NCBI RefSeq assembly: GCF_007341385.1
Contig: NZ_VJYD01000017.1
Span: forward strand, 31,998-95,997
Length of the DNA stretch: 64,000 nucleotides
From: Flavobacterium daemonense
GTDB lineage: Bacteria; Bacteroidota; Bacteroidia; Flavobacteriales; Flavobacteriaceae
Direction of reading: 5' to 3'
The notes under the pieces are model-generated. The model saw nothing but the letters and a program-made list of their open reading frames with translations, was not told the DNA's origin and searched no databases. Both the position numbers and the translations under genes were made by a program. Positions 25,636 to 36,300 of this stretch are shown here, one piece after another. The stretch's first letter is position 1. Each line of letters opens with the position of its first letter.

Positions 25636-27792
25636 ATGAAAAAGTTCTTTTTTCTATTATTTCTAATCTGCTCCAATGTTTTTGCACAAGACATTGACAT
25701 TGATCAGCTCAATTGGCTGCCAAACTCAAATTCACTTTGGGTAAATCAACAAGATAATATTGTGGTTTATGATGTTAATAAATTTAAACAAGGAACCACG
25801 ATTCTGACTACTACGCAATTAAAAAACTCGGGGTTCAGCACCGAAATCGAACAAATAGTCTGGAATAACGACAAGACAAAAGTGTTGCTTTACACTAATT
25901 CTAAAAAAGTTTGGAGAGCTAATACCAAAGGCGATTATTGGTTTTTTGATTTAAAAACCGGCAAAGGCAGACAATTAGGAACAAGCTTGGAAAAATCATC
26001 TTTGATGTTTGCCAAATTTTCGAGCGATAATGAAAACGTAGCCTATGTCTCGAAACATAATATTTATGTTGAAAATTTAAACTCAGCAAAAATAACACCG
26101 CTAACCACTGACGGAACTGACAAAATCATCAATGGAACTTTTGACTGGGTTTATGAGGAAGAACTTGCAGCTCGCGATGGTTTTAGATGGAATCCTGATG
26201 GAAAAAGTATTTCGTTTTGGCGCGTTGATGCATCTGAAACAAAATTTCATTTAATGATCAATAATACTGATGCGCTTTATCCATTTACCATTCCGGTTGA
26301 ATATCCGAAAGCGGGAGAAAAACCCTCATCTGTAAAAATTGGCGTTGTCGATATTGCTTCTTTAAAAACTAATTGGTTAAATATTCCGGGTGCGCCAGAC
26401 AATAATTATTTGGTTAGAATGGAATGGATCGACAGCCAAAATGTAATGGTTGTGCAATTAAACAGACCACAAAATACAGCATCGATATACAAGTGCAATG
26501 CCAAATCGGGAGAAGCCAACTTGATTTATCAGGAAAAATCAGAGACTTGGATAGATGTATTTGATATTTCAACTGGAGAATATGATGTTTTTCCGTGTCA
26601 GTTTGTCGATAACGGAAAAGCTTTTCTATGGAGTTCAGATGCTGATGGTTGGATGCATATTTACAAAATCAGCATGGACGGCAAAAAGAAAGAACTGATA
26701 ACGACTGAAAATTTTGATGCGTATTTTAAAGCTTTTAACGAAAAAACAAAATCGATTTATTTTATTGCGAGTCCTACAGATGCTACACAGCGTTATTTAT
26801 ACCAGACCAATTTGGATTCGAAGAAAACAAGTCGCGTTACGCCTAAGGAATTTGAGGGAACAAATGAATATCATTTTTCTACAAATGGCGAATTTGCAAC
26901 ACATACAAATTCAAATATCAATCGAGACTACAACAAACGCTTGATTGCATTGTCTGGCCACAAAAAAATCTTGCCAGAAACTCCAGACGCTTTTTCAGTT
27001 CCAAAACGTAATTTTTCACTTGAAAAATTTAAAGTTACAACCGTTGATGGTGTAGAAATAGACGGAATTATGGCTAAACCGTTAAACTTTGATCCGTCAA
27101 AAAAATATCCCGTATTCTTTTATGTTTACGGCGAACCAGTGGCTTCTGTCGCAAATGACGAAGCTTATTTTTACCCTTTGATTACGCCTTTAGTTCCGCA
27201 AGGATATATTGGAATTGCGATGGATAATCGTGGATCTCCGGTCTTGAAAGGAACAAAATGGAGAAAGTCAATTTACAAAAACATCGGAATCATCAATACG
27301 CATGATCAAGCAATGGCGGCCAAAGAAGTCTTGAAATGGAATTTTATTGATCCTGAAAGAGTAGCGATTCACGGATGGAGCGGCGGTGGCGCACTTACCT
27401 TGAACTTAATGTTTCAGTTTCCTGAAATTTATAAAACCGGAATTGCTGTTGCTGCCGTAACTGATCAGCATTTTTATGACAATATTTATACCGAAAGATA
27501 TATGGGAATTCCGAGTGAAAATGAAGCTAATTATACTAAAGCTTCGCCGGTAACTTATGCGAAAAACCTAAAAGGAAATTTACTGTACATTCACGGAACT
27601 GGCGATGACAACGTGCATTATAAAAATGCAGAAGTTCTAATTAATGAATTGGTTAAATATGACCGAATGTTTGATTTAATGATTTATCCTAATCGAACGC
27701 ATAGTATTTCTGAAGGAGAAGGAACCAGAAAGCATCTTTTTGACACTTTTATAAATTATATTAAAGAAAAATCGCCTCCTGGAGCGAAGTAA
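25636..27792 (+). CDS. Dipeptidyl peptidase IV (S9 family)
   Basis: A 718-residue secreted serine peptidase with a signal peptide (KKFFFLLFLICSNVFAQ). An N-terminal beta-propeller (DPPIV_N, about 60-430) contains FDWVYEEELAARDGFRW, which includes the Glu-Glu pair that grips the substrate N terminus in this family. The C-terminal alpha/beta-hydrolase domain has the nucleophile S582 in HGWSGGG, the acid in HGTGDDNVH (656-661 region) and the base in PNRTHSIS. The enzyme releases X-Pro or X-Ala dipeptides in the periplasm. Length is usual for Bacteroidota DPP IV. Monocistronic. Confidence 0.95.
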   Translation: MKKFFFLLFLICSNVFAQDIDIDQLNWLPNSNSLWVNQQDNIVVYDVNKFKQGTTILTTTQLKNSGFSTEIEQIVWNNDKTKVLLYTNSKKVWRANTKGDYWFFDLKTGKGRQLGTSLEKSSLMFAKFSSDNENVAYVSKHNIYVENLNSAKITPLTTDGTDKIINGTFDWVYEEELAARDGFRWNPDGKSISFWRVDASETKFHLMINNTDALYPFTIPVEYPKAGEKPSSVKIGVVDIASLKTNWLNIPGAPDNNYLVRMEWIDSQNVMVVQLNRPQNTASIYKCNAKSGEANLIYQEKSETWIDVFDISTGEYDVFPCQFVDNGKAFLWSSDADGWMHIYKISMDGKKKELITTENFDAYFKAFNEKTKSIYFIASPTDATQRYLYQTNLDSKKTSRVTPKEFEGTNEYHFSTNGEFATHTNSNINRDYNKRLIALSGHKKILPETPDAFSVPKRNFSLEKFKVTTVDGVEIDGIMAKPLNFDPSKKYPVFFYVYGEPVASVANDEAYFYPLITPLVPQGYIGIAMDNRGSPVLKGTKWRKSIYKNIGIINTHDQAMAAKEVLKWNFIDPERVAIHGWSGGGALTLNLMFQFPEIYKTGIAVAAVTDQHFYDNIYTERYMGIPSENEANYTKASPVTYAKNLKGNLLYIHGTGDDNVHYKNAEVLINELVKYDRMFDLMIYPNRTHSISEGEGTRKHLFDTFINYIKEKSPPGAK

Positions 27793-27813
27793 AATAGTAG
27801 TTTTTAAACTTTC

Positions 27814-27852
27814 AAAGCCTTGTTGTTTTTCGGAATAATGAGGCTTTTTTTT
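27814..27852 (+). terminator. Weak terminator hairpin after the peptidase gene
   Basis: 7-bp stem AAAGCCT / AGGCTTT with a 20-nt loop and a run of T, 22 bp after the stop codon. Confidence 0.6.
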
Positions 27853-27884
27853 GAACTTTTTCTACCATAGATTATACAGAAAGT

Positions 27885-27986
27885 TTGTCATTCCGAGGAA
27901 CGAGGAATCTCCGCAAGAAGCTCGACAAAGATCGGACTTTCGTTGCGGAGTTACTCGTGGAGATTCCTCGTTCCTCGGAATGACAA
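27885..27986. repeat. 102-bp TTGTCATTCCGAGGAACGAGG palindromic element
   Basis: Arms of about 28 nt (from 27885 and ending at 27986) start TTGTCATTCCGAGG and enclose GAAGCTCGACAAAGATCGGA, the core shared with the elements at 19696 and 21971. Here both arms changed to a CCGAGGAACGAGG version, again self-complementary. Confidence 0.9.
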
Positions 27987-28008
27987 GATTGGGGATAATC
28001 TCAATGCC

Positions 28009-28041
28009 AACTTTGTCAAAGTTCAAAACTTTGACAAAGTT
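28009..28041. repeat. AACTTTGTCAAAGTT hairpin
   Basis: Perfect 15-bp inverted repeat (28009-28023 and 28027-28041) with a 3-nt loop; each arm is itself nearly palindromic. It lies about 70 bp before the next start and could be an operator or a repeat; no T tract follows. Confidence 0.7.
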
Positions 28042-28110
28042 CTCACCGCATGTAACTTTTTTAATCAACAGTGTACTAACAAATTAACAACATAACTAAA
28101 AAACCACCTT

Positions 28111-29268
28111 ATGGAAAAAATCTCAAGACGCTCTTTTGTAAATAAATTTGGCGTTGGCGTTGGCGCATCAGTTATTATGACTTCACTTCCTTCGTTTCTG
28201 ACAATACCAGAAGAAAATCAAAAACCTTACACGGGAAAAAAATTAAATGTTGCTTTATGCGGTTTAGGAAATTATGCTTCAAGACTTGCGGACGGAATTC
28301 AAGCTTCGCAATATTGCAATCTGGCAGGAATTGTTACGGGCACGCCAGAAAAAGCTATTGAATGGAAAACCAAATTCAATATTCCAGAAAAGAATATTTA
28401 CAATTATCAAAACTTCGATGAGATTATAAAAAACAAAGACATAGATTTGGTGTATGTTGTAACACCAAACGGACTTCACAAAGAATTTGTTATTCGCGCT
28501 GCAAAAGCCGGAAAACATGTAATTACAGAAAAACCAATGGCAATTACGGTTAAAGATTGCGAAGAAATGATCAAAGTTTGTGAAGACAATAAAGTACAAT
28601 TGGCAATAGGTTATCGCTTGCATTACGAACCTACACATCTCGAAATTAAAAGATTAGGACAAGAGAAAGTTTTTGGACAAGTGCGTTATATTGAAGCTTC
28701 TCTTGGATACAAAATTCACGATCCGCTTGACACTAAAAATACTGTCAATTTTAGCGATCGAAACGAATGGCGACTTAACAAAAAATTATCTGGTGGTGGG
28801 CCATTAATGGATTTAGGCGTTTATTGCATTCAGACAAGCCGATATGTTTTAGGCGAAGAACCAATTGCGGTTACAGCACAATTTGGGAAAGTGTACAACA
28901 AACAAATTTTCTCTGAAACGGAAGAAAGTATTTCTTGGCAAATGGAGTTCCCAAGCGGTGCGACTGCAAATTGCAACACGACTGTTTCTTATGATATTGA
29001 TCGATTTTTCGCTTCCGCAGATGAAGGTTCTTTCGAATTAAGTCCGGCTCTAAGCTACGGACCTTTTGAAGGAAAAACATCAAACGGTCCATTAAAATTT
29101 CCGGTGATAAACCAGCAACAAACACAAATGGATGAAATTGCAAAACTATTATTAGAGAACAAAAAACTTCCTAATCATATTACTGGCGAAGAAGGACTTA
29201 AAGATATTAAAGTCATCAACGCTATTTATAAAGCTGCAGAAACCGGGAAAAAAGTTATATTGAGTTAA
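28111..29268 (+). CDS. Tat-exported Gfo/Idh/MocA oxidoreductase
   Basis: A 385-residue protein with a twin-arginine signal (SRRSFVNKFGVGVGASVIMT, Arg 6-7), so it should be folded with its cofactor in the cytoplasm and exported to the periplasm, as for glucose-fructose oxidoreductase. The Rossmann domain has NVALCGLGNYASRL, and the family motif is ITEKPMAI. The C-terminal domain includes GGGPLMDLGVYCIQTSRY with the conserved Asp. Tightly bound NADP, a nucleotide-recycling mode of action and a sugar substrate are plausible from the family but not shown by the sequence. Confidence 0.92.
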   Translation: MEKISRRSFVNKFGVGVGASVIMTSLPSFLTIPEENQKPYTGKKLNVALCGLGNYASRLADGIQASQYCNLAGIVTGTPEKAIEWKTKFNIPEKNIYNYQNFDEIIKNKDIDLVYVVTPNGLHKEFVIRAAKAGKHVITEKPMAITVKDCEEMIKVCEDNKVQLAIGYRLHYEPTHLEIKRLGQEKVFGQVRYIEASLGYKIHDPLDTKNTVNFSDRNEWRLNKKLSGGGPLMDLGVYCIQTSRYVLGEEPIAVTAQFGKVYNKQIFSETEESISWQMEFPSGATANCNTTVSYDIDRFFASADEGSFELSPALSYGPFEGKTSNGPLKFPVINQQQTQMDEIAKLLLENKKLPNHITGEEGLKDIKVINAIYKAAETGKKVILS

Positions 29269-29287
29269 AAGTTTTTTTCTCATTTTA

Positions 29288-29387
29288 TGTCATTTCGACG
29301 GAGGAGAAATCGCACACGAAATTCGACAAAGATTAGCGACTCTCTGTACGGAGTTTCTAGTGTGATTTCTCCTCCGTCGAAATGACA
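29288..29387. repeat. 100-bp TGTCATTTCGACGG palindromic element
   Basis: Inverted arms of about 28 nt at the two ends (TGTCATTTCGACGGAGGAG..). The middle has ATTCGACAAAGATTAG, a variant of the shared core. It is followed by a run of eight C near 29431 and a half-copy of the TTTAATCTGTGGC word. Confidence 0.88.
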
Positions 29388-29512
29388 AACTGTGTGTTTA
29401 TAAAATGGAAAAAAACATTTTAATTATTTTACCCCCCCCTTTAATCTGTGGCTAAAATATTTTAAATCTTTGCGCTCTTTGCGTAATCCTTAGCGCTCTT
29501 TGCGGTTAAACT

Positions 29513-32419
29513 TTACTTCAAACAATTCCTCAAAATACTAACAGGATGCTGTGCTTCACGTTTGGTCCCGTCGTAAATCTGATGACGGCAACTTGTTCCG
29601 GCGGCAGCAATTTTTACGTTCTCAGCAGTGTTGCGTACTTTTGGAAAAAGCGTGTCCTCCCCCATTTGCATGCTCACTTGATAATGCTCTTTTTCATAGC
29701 CAAATGAACCCGCCATTCCACAACAACCCGAATTGTAAATCGTAACCGTATTATTTTTAGGAAGATTCAGCATGGCAAAAGTTGCTTCAACAGAACTCAA
29801 AGACTTTTGATGACAATGTCCGTGAATTTTGATTTCTTTTGTTTCTTCAGAAAAAGAATCTGGCGTTATTTTTCCGTCGATGATTTCTTTTTTGAAGAAT
29901 TCTTCGATGGTGAAAGCATTTTGCGAAATACGTTCCGCACTTTCTTTATCCGATGCTAATCGTAAATATTCATCTCTAAAAGTCAAAATAGCCGAAGGTT
30001 CAATTCCGATTAAAGGCGTATTGCTCGAAATCAAATCTTTAAAAATATTTACATTAATATCGGTTATCTTTTTGGCTTCTTCCAGAAATCCTTTCGATAA
30101 GTAAGTTCTGCCGCTTTCTTCGTGATTGACGATTAAAACTTCGTAACCTAATTTCGTCAATAATTCAAAAGCATCAATCCCGATATTTACGTCGTAATAA
30201 TTGGTAAATTCATCAACAAACAAATACAATTGTCCGTTTGGAAAATCGGCGTTTTTAGGTTTATTGTTTTCATACCATTTTCTAAACGTCTTTTTCGCCA
30301 AAAGCGGCACTTGTCTTTCTGGCGCAATTCCCATTGTTTTTTTAACCAATGACTGATTCGAAATAAAATTCGTGATCGACGGAAATTTGCTCCCCATTTT
30401 GTTCAATTTGGCGTTGTTGGCAAAAATCTTGTTTCGGGTCGAAAATCCGTTTGCTTTTTGGTATTGGTATAAAAATTCCGCTTTTAAAGTTGCAACGTCA
30501 ACATTACTCGGACATTCGCTTGCGCAGGCTTTACAGCTTACACACAACTCAAAAACTTCGTATAATTCTTTCTGGTTAAATTTGTTTTCTTTTTCAGAAT
30601 ACGTCAAATATTCGCGTAAAGCGTTTGCTCTTGCACGAGTCGTTTCTTTCTCATTTCGCGTCGCACGATAACTAGGACACATAGCTCCGCCCGCCGATGG
30701 CATTTTTCGGCAATCGCCAGAACCGTTGCATTTTTCAGCTGCGCGCAAAATTCCTAAACTATCTGAGAAATCCTGAAATGTTTTAATATCTGGTTCTACT
30801 CTTCCTGAAATCACACGATGGTTTTCATCCATTTTCAAAGCATTGACAATCTTGCCAATATTCAAAACCGAATTCGGGTCAAACGCTAGTTTGATTCTTT
30901 TCAACAATTCGTAATTCTTCTCGCCAATCATAAACGGAATAAATTCACCACGCACGATTCCATCGCCATGTTCACCACTTAACGAACCTCTGTATTTTTT
31001 AACCAAATGCGCCACTTCCGTCGCAATGGTTCTAAATAATTTTAAATCCGATGTTTTCTTCAAATTCAAAACCGGACGCAAGTGCAATTCTCCTGCACCA
31101 GCGTGCGCATAATAAATCGCTTCCTGTCCGTGACGCAACATCATCGCCGAAAACTCTGCAATATATGCTGGTAAATCACTCAATTCTACCGCTGTATCTT
31201 CAATTGAATCGGCTGCTTTGTCATCGCCTACAATACTTCCTAAAAGTCCGAGTCCGGCTTTTCTAAGTTCGTTGGCTTTGTCAATATCAGCTCCAAATAA
31301 TTTAACGCTGGCATATCCAAAATTGTGTTTTTCTAAATCTGCAATTAAAGCATTGGCTTGATTTTCGGCATCTTCTAAAGTGTGTGAAGCGACTTCAAAA
31401 AGCATAATCGCTTTTGGTTCTCCAACTAAAAAGAAACGGTTTTTAATGTGTTCGCGATTCGTTTTGGTACAATCCAAAATCGTGTCGTCGATCATTTCGC
31501 AAGTGTACAAATGATGTTTCATCGCTACGACAACAGATTCCAAAGATTCTTGGATCGTATGATAATGCGCCACGACCATAATACTATGAGGTGGTGGCAA
31601 ATCGTCGACTTTTAAAGTGATTTCGGTTGTAAAGGCCAAAGTTCCTTCGCTTCCGCAAAGCAGTTTTCCAAGATTTATAGTTGGTTCTGTTCCTCCAAAT
31701 AATTCTGATCTTAGTAAAATATCAACAGCGTAACCTGTATTTCGTCTGTGAATTTCCGGTTTCGGAAACTCTTTTATAATTTCTTCCTGATTTTCTTTTA
31801 TCGAAAGTTCGTCGTAAACGCTTTTGTAGATTTTATTTTCTAAAGAATCGCCTTTGGTTTTCTCGATAAATTCCGCCGAAGTCAATTCGCCAAAAGCCAC
31901 TTCTGTTCCATCGCTCAAAATCGCTTTTACCTCAGCAATTTTATCACGCGTAACGCCATAACGAATCGAAGTGGTTCCAGAGGAATTATTTCCAACCATT
32001 CCGCCAATCATCGCGCGATTTGAAGTAGAAGTAATTGGAGCAAAGAAAACGCCGTGAGGTTTTAAAAATAAATTCAGTTCATCACGAATCACGCCGGGCT
32101 GAACGGTAACCGTTTTTTTCTCGGCATCATAACCTACTATTTTAGTAAAATGTTTCGAAACATCAACCACAAGTCCGTCACCAACGGCTTGTCCCGCAAG
32201 TGAAGTTCCGGCCGTTCTTGGCGTAACCGAAATATGATGTTCTCCCGCAAAGCGAATTAACTTGCTGATATCTGCCGTAGATTTAGGCAAAGCCACCGCA
32301 TTTGGCCGAATCCGGTACACCGATGCATCTGTCGAATAAAGTGTTTTATGAAGATCATCGTATAAAAGTGTGCCTTCCAACGATGCTGATAATTGTTCTA
32401 AATCCTTAAGTAGTAACAT
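29513..32419 (-). CDS. FAD-linked oxidase / Fe-S (D-lactate or glycolate dehydrogenase type)
   Basis: A 968-residue fusion protein. The N-terminal FAD-binding domain (about 25-270) has VTPRTAGTSLAGQAVGDG and GGMVGNNSSGT; the FAD-oxidase C-terminal domain follows (about 275-530, with the SLSGEHGDGIVRGEF signature). The Fe-S part holds cysteines in CNGSGDCRKM (564-570) and CVSCKACASECPSNVD (about 625-636), and a CCG-type domain near the end has HGHCHQKS and NSGCCGMAGSFGYE. This GlpC/GlcD-type fusion oxidises D-2-hydroxy acids and passes electrons to the quinone pool. D-lactate is the likeliest substrate; glycolate or 2-hydroxyglutarate cannot be excluded. Confidence 0.93.
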   Translation of the reverse strand: MLLLKDLEQLSASLEGTLLYDDLHKTLYSTDASVYRIRPNAVALPKSTADISKLIRFAGEHHISVTPRTAGTSLAGQAVGDGLVVDVSKHFTKIVGYDAEKKTVTVQPGVIRDELNLFLKPHGVFFAPITSTSNRAMIGGMVGNNSSGTTSIRYGVTRDKIAEVKAILSDGTEVAFGELTSAEFIEKTKGDSLENKIYKSVYDELSIKENQEEIIKEFPKPEIHRRNTGYAVDILLRSELFGGTEPTINLGKLLCGSEGTLAFTTEITLKVDDLPPPHSIMVVAHYHTIQESLESVVVAMKHHLYTCEMIDDTILDCTKTNREHIKNRFFLVGEPKAIMLFEVASHTLEDAENQANALIADLEKHNFGYASVKLFGADIDKANELRKAGLGLLGSIVGDDKAADSIEDTAVELSDLPAYIAEFSAMMLRHGQEAIYYAHAGAGELHLRPVLNLKKTSDLKLFRTIATEVAHLVKKYRGSLSGEHGDGIVRGEFIPFMIGEKNYELLKRIKLAFDPNSVLNIGKIVNALKMDENHRVISGRVEPDIKTFQDFSDSLGILRAAEKCNGSGDCRKMPSAGGAMCPSYRATRNEKETTRARANALREYLTYSEKENKFNQKELYEVFELCVSCKACASECPSNVDVATLKAEFLYQYQKANGFSTRNKIFANNAKLNKMGSKFPSITNFISNQSLVKKTMGIAPERQVPLLAKKTFRKWYENNKPKNADFPNGQLYLFVDEFTNYYDVNIGIDAFELLTKLGYEVLIVNHEESGRTYLSKGFLEEAKKITDINVNIFKDLISSNTPLIGIEPSAILTFRDEYLRLASDKESAERISQNAFTIEEFFKKEIIDGKITPDSFSEETKEIKIHGHCHQKSLSSVEATFAMLNLPKNNTVTIYNSGCCGMAGSFGYEKEHYQVSMQMGEDTLFPKVRNTAENVKIAAAGTSCRHQIYDGTKREAQHPVSILRNCLK

Positions 32420-32497
32420 TATTTATGACCTGAAAATGAATTACAAAAATAGGGATTTTTTAGGTTCTTTTAATAGGTTCAGAGATGCAAAGGTCAA

Positions 32498-32513
32498 TCC
32501 CGAAGCTTCGGGA
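32498..32513. repeat. TCCCGAAGCTTCGGGA palindrome
   Basis: Perfect 16-bp palindrome, one base pair different from the cores at 999-1014 and 44601-44616. It is followed at 32534 by a half-element (TGTCATTTCGACGAAGGAG) of the 100-bp family. Confidence 0.85.
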
Positions 32514-32613
32514 CAGAGTTTAGACTCATTTTATGTCATTTCGACGAAGGAGACCCGAGCGATAGCGAATAGGCGAAGCAAATCCTCGCAAGTAACTTCG
32601 CAACGAAATCCAT

Positions 32614-32675
32614 GCTAGCGCGAGCATCTTGCTCGTGAATAAGTTTGAGGGCACGAGCGAGACGCTCGCGCTAGC
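32614..32675. repeat. GCTAGCGCGAGC inverted repeat
   Basis: Arms 32614-32638 and 32651-32675 (GCTAGCGCGAGCATCTTGCT.. with ..GACGCTCGCGCTAGC) pair with a few mismatches. The element is distinctly GC-richer than its surroundings and lies in the repeat-filled gap 32420-32717. Confidence 0.8.
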
Positions 32676-32717
32676 AAAATCTATCAGGGTAGTAACTTAT
32701 GATGACTTTGAAGAAAT

Positions 32718-33062
32718 TTACTCAACAAGTCCTTCAGTAAACTTTAAAGCAACACTACCAAAAGTCGGTTTCATGAAATCTTGAAAAGCAGTTGCCTCTT
32801 CAGGGGTTTGAAAAGATACCGAATGCTCTTCAATTAATGCATTTAATGTAAAGTTTAAGTGCATAATGTAACCTTGAAAATCATCCAGATAATGAGATTT
32901 TGCATCTACTAGTTCCATACCTGATAATTTTTCAAAAGGTTGGCGCTTTGCGTTTATATACGCTTCCGCGCTTTTAATAAATTCTTCTTTGATTTTTTCG
33001 TAACTCATGTCTTGATGATTTATGTACGATACTATTTTGCCATCTGTTTGAAAATCCCGCAT
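32718..33062 (-). CDS. Hypothetical protein, 114 aa
   Basis: I do not recognise a family. The predicted protein is acidic and mostly helical, without signal peptide, membrane segment or cysteine motif. It may start at 33062, or at the internal ATG at 33008 (MSYEKIKEEFIKSAEAYI, 96 residues). It sits between a palindromic repeat region and a 260-bp stretch that looks like decayed coding sequence, upstream of which lies the helicase gene on the same strand. Codon use is ordinary and the frame is uninterrupted, which supports a real gene. Confidence 0.6.
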   Translation of the reverse strand: MRDFQTDGKIVSYINHQDMSYEKIKEEFIKSAEAYINAKRQPFEKLSGMELVDAKSHYLDDFQGYIMHLNFTLNALIEEHSVSFQTPEEATAFQDFMKPTFGSVALKFTEGLVE

Positions 33063-33324
33063 GGATAATTTCCAGAATAAGTCTAACGGACAACATGAGT
33101 GTATGACTTTTTATTTTGAATACTTCATTTACTCAAATTTAAGAAAAATTAGCGAGGATAACAAGATTTTGAAATGTCCTGAGCTTCTCGTACAGATTTA
33201 CAACCATAATAACATAACGTTAGCACGGATTGCAAATCCCCGCTAACGGGTATTGGGTTCATAAGACATTTTTAACGAAAATAAAAATTACCAAATTAAA
33301 CTCGGTCAATGAATTGGCAAAATT
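33063..33324. other. Gap with possible decayed coding remnant
   Basis: 262 bp between the small hypothetical gene and the helicase gene. It has no convincing gene, only a 61-codon frame without family resemblance (33061-33246) and the segment GCACGGATTGCAAATCCCCG near 33223-33243, an inexact palindrome (CGGATTGCAAATCC) of a kind often seen at transposon remnants in Bacteroidota (from memory, unverified). Confidence 0.35.
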
Positions 33325-36300
33325 TTAAATTTCAGACCCTATTACTTTTAATTTAAGCCCAGCTGTAATATCTAAATGATTTGCAGTCACATACAAAAGC
33401 TTTAGAACACTTTTAGAAACATTATTTTTATTTATTCCTGGTTGCACTAAAAAAATTTGAATTTCTAAAGGTTTTTTTCTCATACTGTTACATACTTCAT
33501 CAATTATATCTATATCTCCTTTCAAAATTCTTGTTTTATTTATTCTCCTTTTCAAATTCTCTCTTCTATTGAAATGTTCTTTAAAAAACTTATAATCTTT
33601 ATACTTCCAATTAATAGATTTTTGAACTTGTCCGCATATCTGATACAAATTTAAATTCTCTAAATTGTTAGTAGGAACTGCTATGGATTGGTCTTTTCCT
33701 TTAGTTACAAATTTAATATGATATAAATTCAAATAAACTTTATCCGCTTCATCTCTAAGCAAAACTAAATCTGCCATCTCATTTCTATCATCATCATTAA
33801 AAATTACATCCCAATTTTCCTTTTTTAATGATTCCCATAATTTGTATTGTATGGAATTTTTCACAAAATTATTTTCGTCAAATCCCATTGACTCTTTTGT
33901 TAAATCAACCCCTTGCCAATCAAATGGTATAATTTCATTCTTTGGAAAATCTAAAACTTCTTCATTATATTTTATGTAACGATTTCCATAAAGTATCGAA
34001 TTTTCTATAAAACCTATTTGAGGAGGATAATCTCCATTAAAATATCCAAGTAGGGCTTTTGGCTCTTGCGATCCTTTTATTATAAGAACATCTAATGTTG
34101 AAATTTTTTCTATTTTAAATCCATTTTCATTTATTATTAATTTAAAACTAATGACATCTTTTACCGTTAATAAATCAAATAATATATCTCCCGTTTCACT
34201 TGGGTTTTTAATTTGTAATTCACAATCCCATAAATTATATAACACACTGGAAATCTTTAATTCATATTTCCTGTCCACTTCTTTGTAAAATAGTGGATTC
34301 CAATCAATAAAATACGGTATTGAAGCTGGTCTTCTTTCTATGACCTTAGGTTCTAGAGTATCCAATACTTCATTTGGATCGATATCTGGATTAATTAACT
34401 TATCTCCAACATTTGTACACCAATTTGTAAGCTCTTTTAAATTCCCTCTTAAATAGGACCAAATTTTACCTTTAGTTGAAGCTCCGAAGGAAACTTTATC
34501 TCCGTCTTCAAAACCAACTCCAAAAATATTATTCTTAAATCCTGCATTTAATTCTGCTTTTGTTATTGCTGATTGTAAATTACTACCAAAAAAAGATTGA
34601 AAACTCTTATCTTTTCCTGGAGTCATCCTCATACCAACGTTAAATAACAATAATCTTTTTACGTTATAAAATACCTTAAATACATCAATTTCTGAAATTT
34701 TTGCATATCCATCAACAAAAACTTTATCAACTAAAAAATTAAAACTTTCTTTTTTAACCGAAGAGTGAATAAAAAGTAAATTATTTTTTACTTCATAATG
34801 TATTACCATTAAATGCCAATCAAAATTTTGAAATTCACTAAAGCTTCCCCATTCAACATTAAATTCTTTACCCAATAAAATTACCAAAGTCCTTTCATGT
34901 TCATTATATGAAATGAATCGATGCTTGTATTCAGGAAAATCTTCCTTAGTAATTACATTTAATTTTTGAAGAACATTTGTTGAGTTTTTATAAACTAATG
35001 TACTAAATGCAGGATTTATATTTTGAAAAGGAATATCTGATTCTTCTATATTATTGAATCCCGCTAAAAACTCGCTAAAATCAATCTGATCTTGAGTTGC
35101 AATTTGGCTTAAATCTGGCAAAATAGTATTCCAATTAGATTCCTTATTATAAAGTAAATCTATTCCCTCCTCTATTCCTTCTTGTCGCAAATTCGCTATA
35201 AATGAAGCATTACCTAATTTAATAGAGTTACTAACTCTTGTAAATCTTCCTATAAACTGAAGTGTAATGGGTAAACTTTTTCTAATATCATGTAACGCCG
35301 CAATTTTTAATTCAGGTAAATCAAAACCTTCTCCAAGCATATCAACACAAACGATTATTTTATGTTTTCTTTTTTTTATATTTTCTAAAATAAATTTTCT
35401 GTTTAAAACATTTGAATGAATAACAACAGGATTAAATTCAGTATAATTTTCATACAATTTAAATACTTCATCAGCTCTTAAATTAGTTCTACATCTTGCC
35501 ATAAGAAAATGATCTAATTTATTGACATCTCTATCTTCTTTTAATTTTTCAATTGCTTTTAATGCAATTTCTTTATCTGCGATTTCTCTATCATATTCTT
35601 TAACTGGTATGAAATCAATTTTTTGGAAATAACCTTGCTCTTGTGCGTCTTTCATAGAAAAATTATAAATAAATTTTCCTGAAAGACGTTCTCCATCGTA
35701 TCTAAAAGGTGTCGCTGTAAATTGTATTACTTTTCCTTTATCAAAATATCCAATCACTCTATCCCATTGCTTTGCTTTTGCATGATGCGCTTCGTCAACA
35801 AATAGATGTGAACATAAACCAGTTATGACTTCCATGTAGTCATTAGGTATATTTGAAATCAAATTCATTGTCGATACTATAACATTAGATCTTTCAAAAA
35901 AATCCTTTAAATCTTCTATTTTTTTTATTCCCTTATCTAATATTCCAACTTTGGGATATAATGCCGATTCAGAAACAATACCAAATTGTTTTAAAATACC
36001 TAGTGAAATAAACTTTTCCGACAGCTGACTACGCAAAGAATCGGAAGGTACAATAACCAAAAGCTTTTCACATCTATTAGCTATTAGTACAGAAAGCATA
36101 GTTTCTGTCTTTCCGGTTCCGGTCGGCAATACAACAATTCCTGCTTCCGTGGAATTTGTCAAATGCCCTAGAATATTATGTATGGCTCCTAATTGTGGTT
36201 TTCGTAATCCTCCCTCATTATTTTTTTTAATTTTAGAGTCATCATCACTCTTATAAACAAAACTATCTTTCCAAGAATCAAGTACTATCTTTGGATTGAT

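Noticed and set aside
33061..33246. 61-codon plus-strand frame
   Set aside because: No family resemblance, starts inside the end of the neighbouring gene region and ends in repeat-like sequence; probably chance or a remnant.
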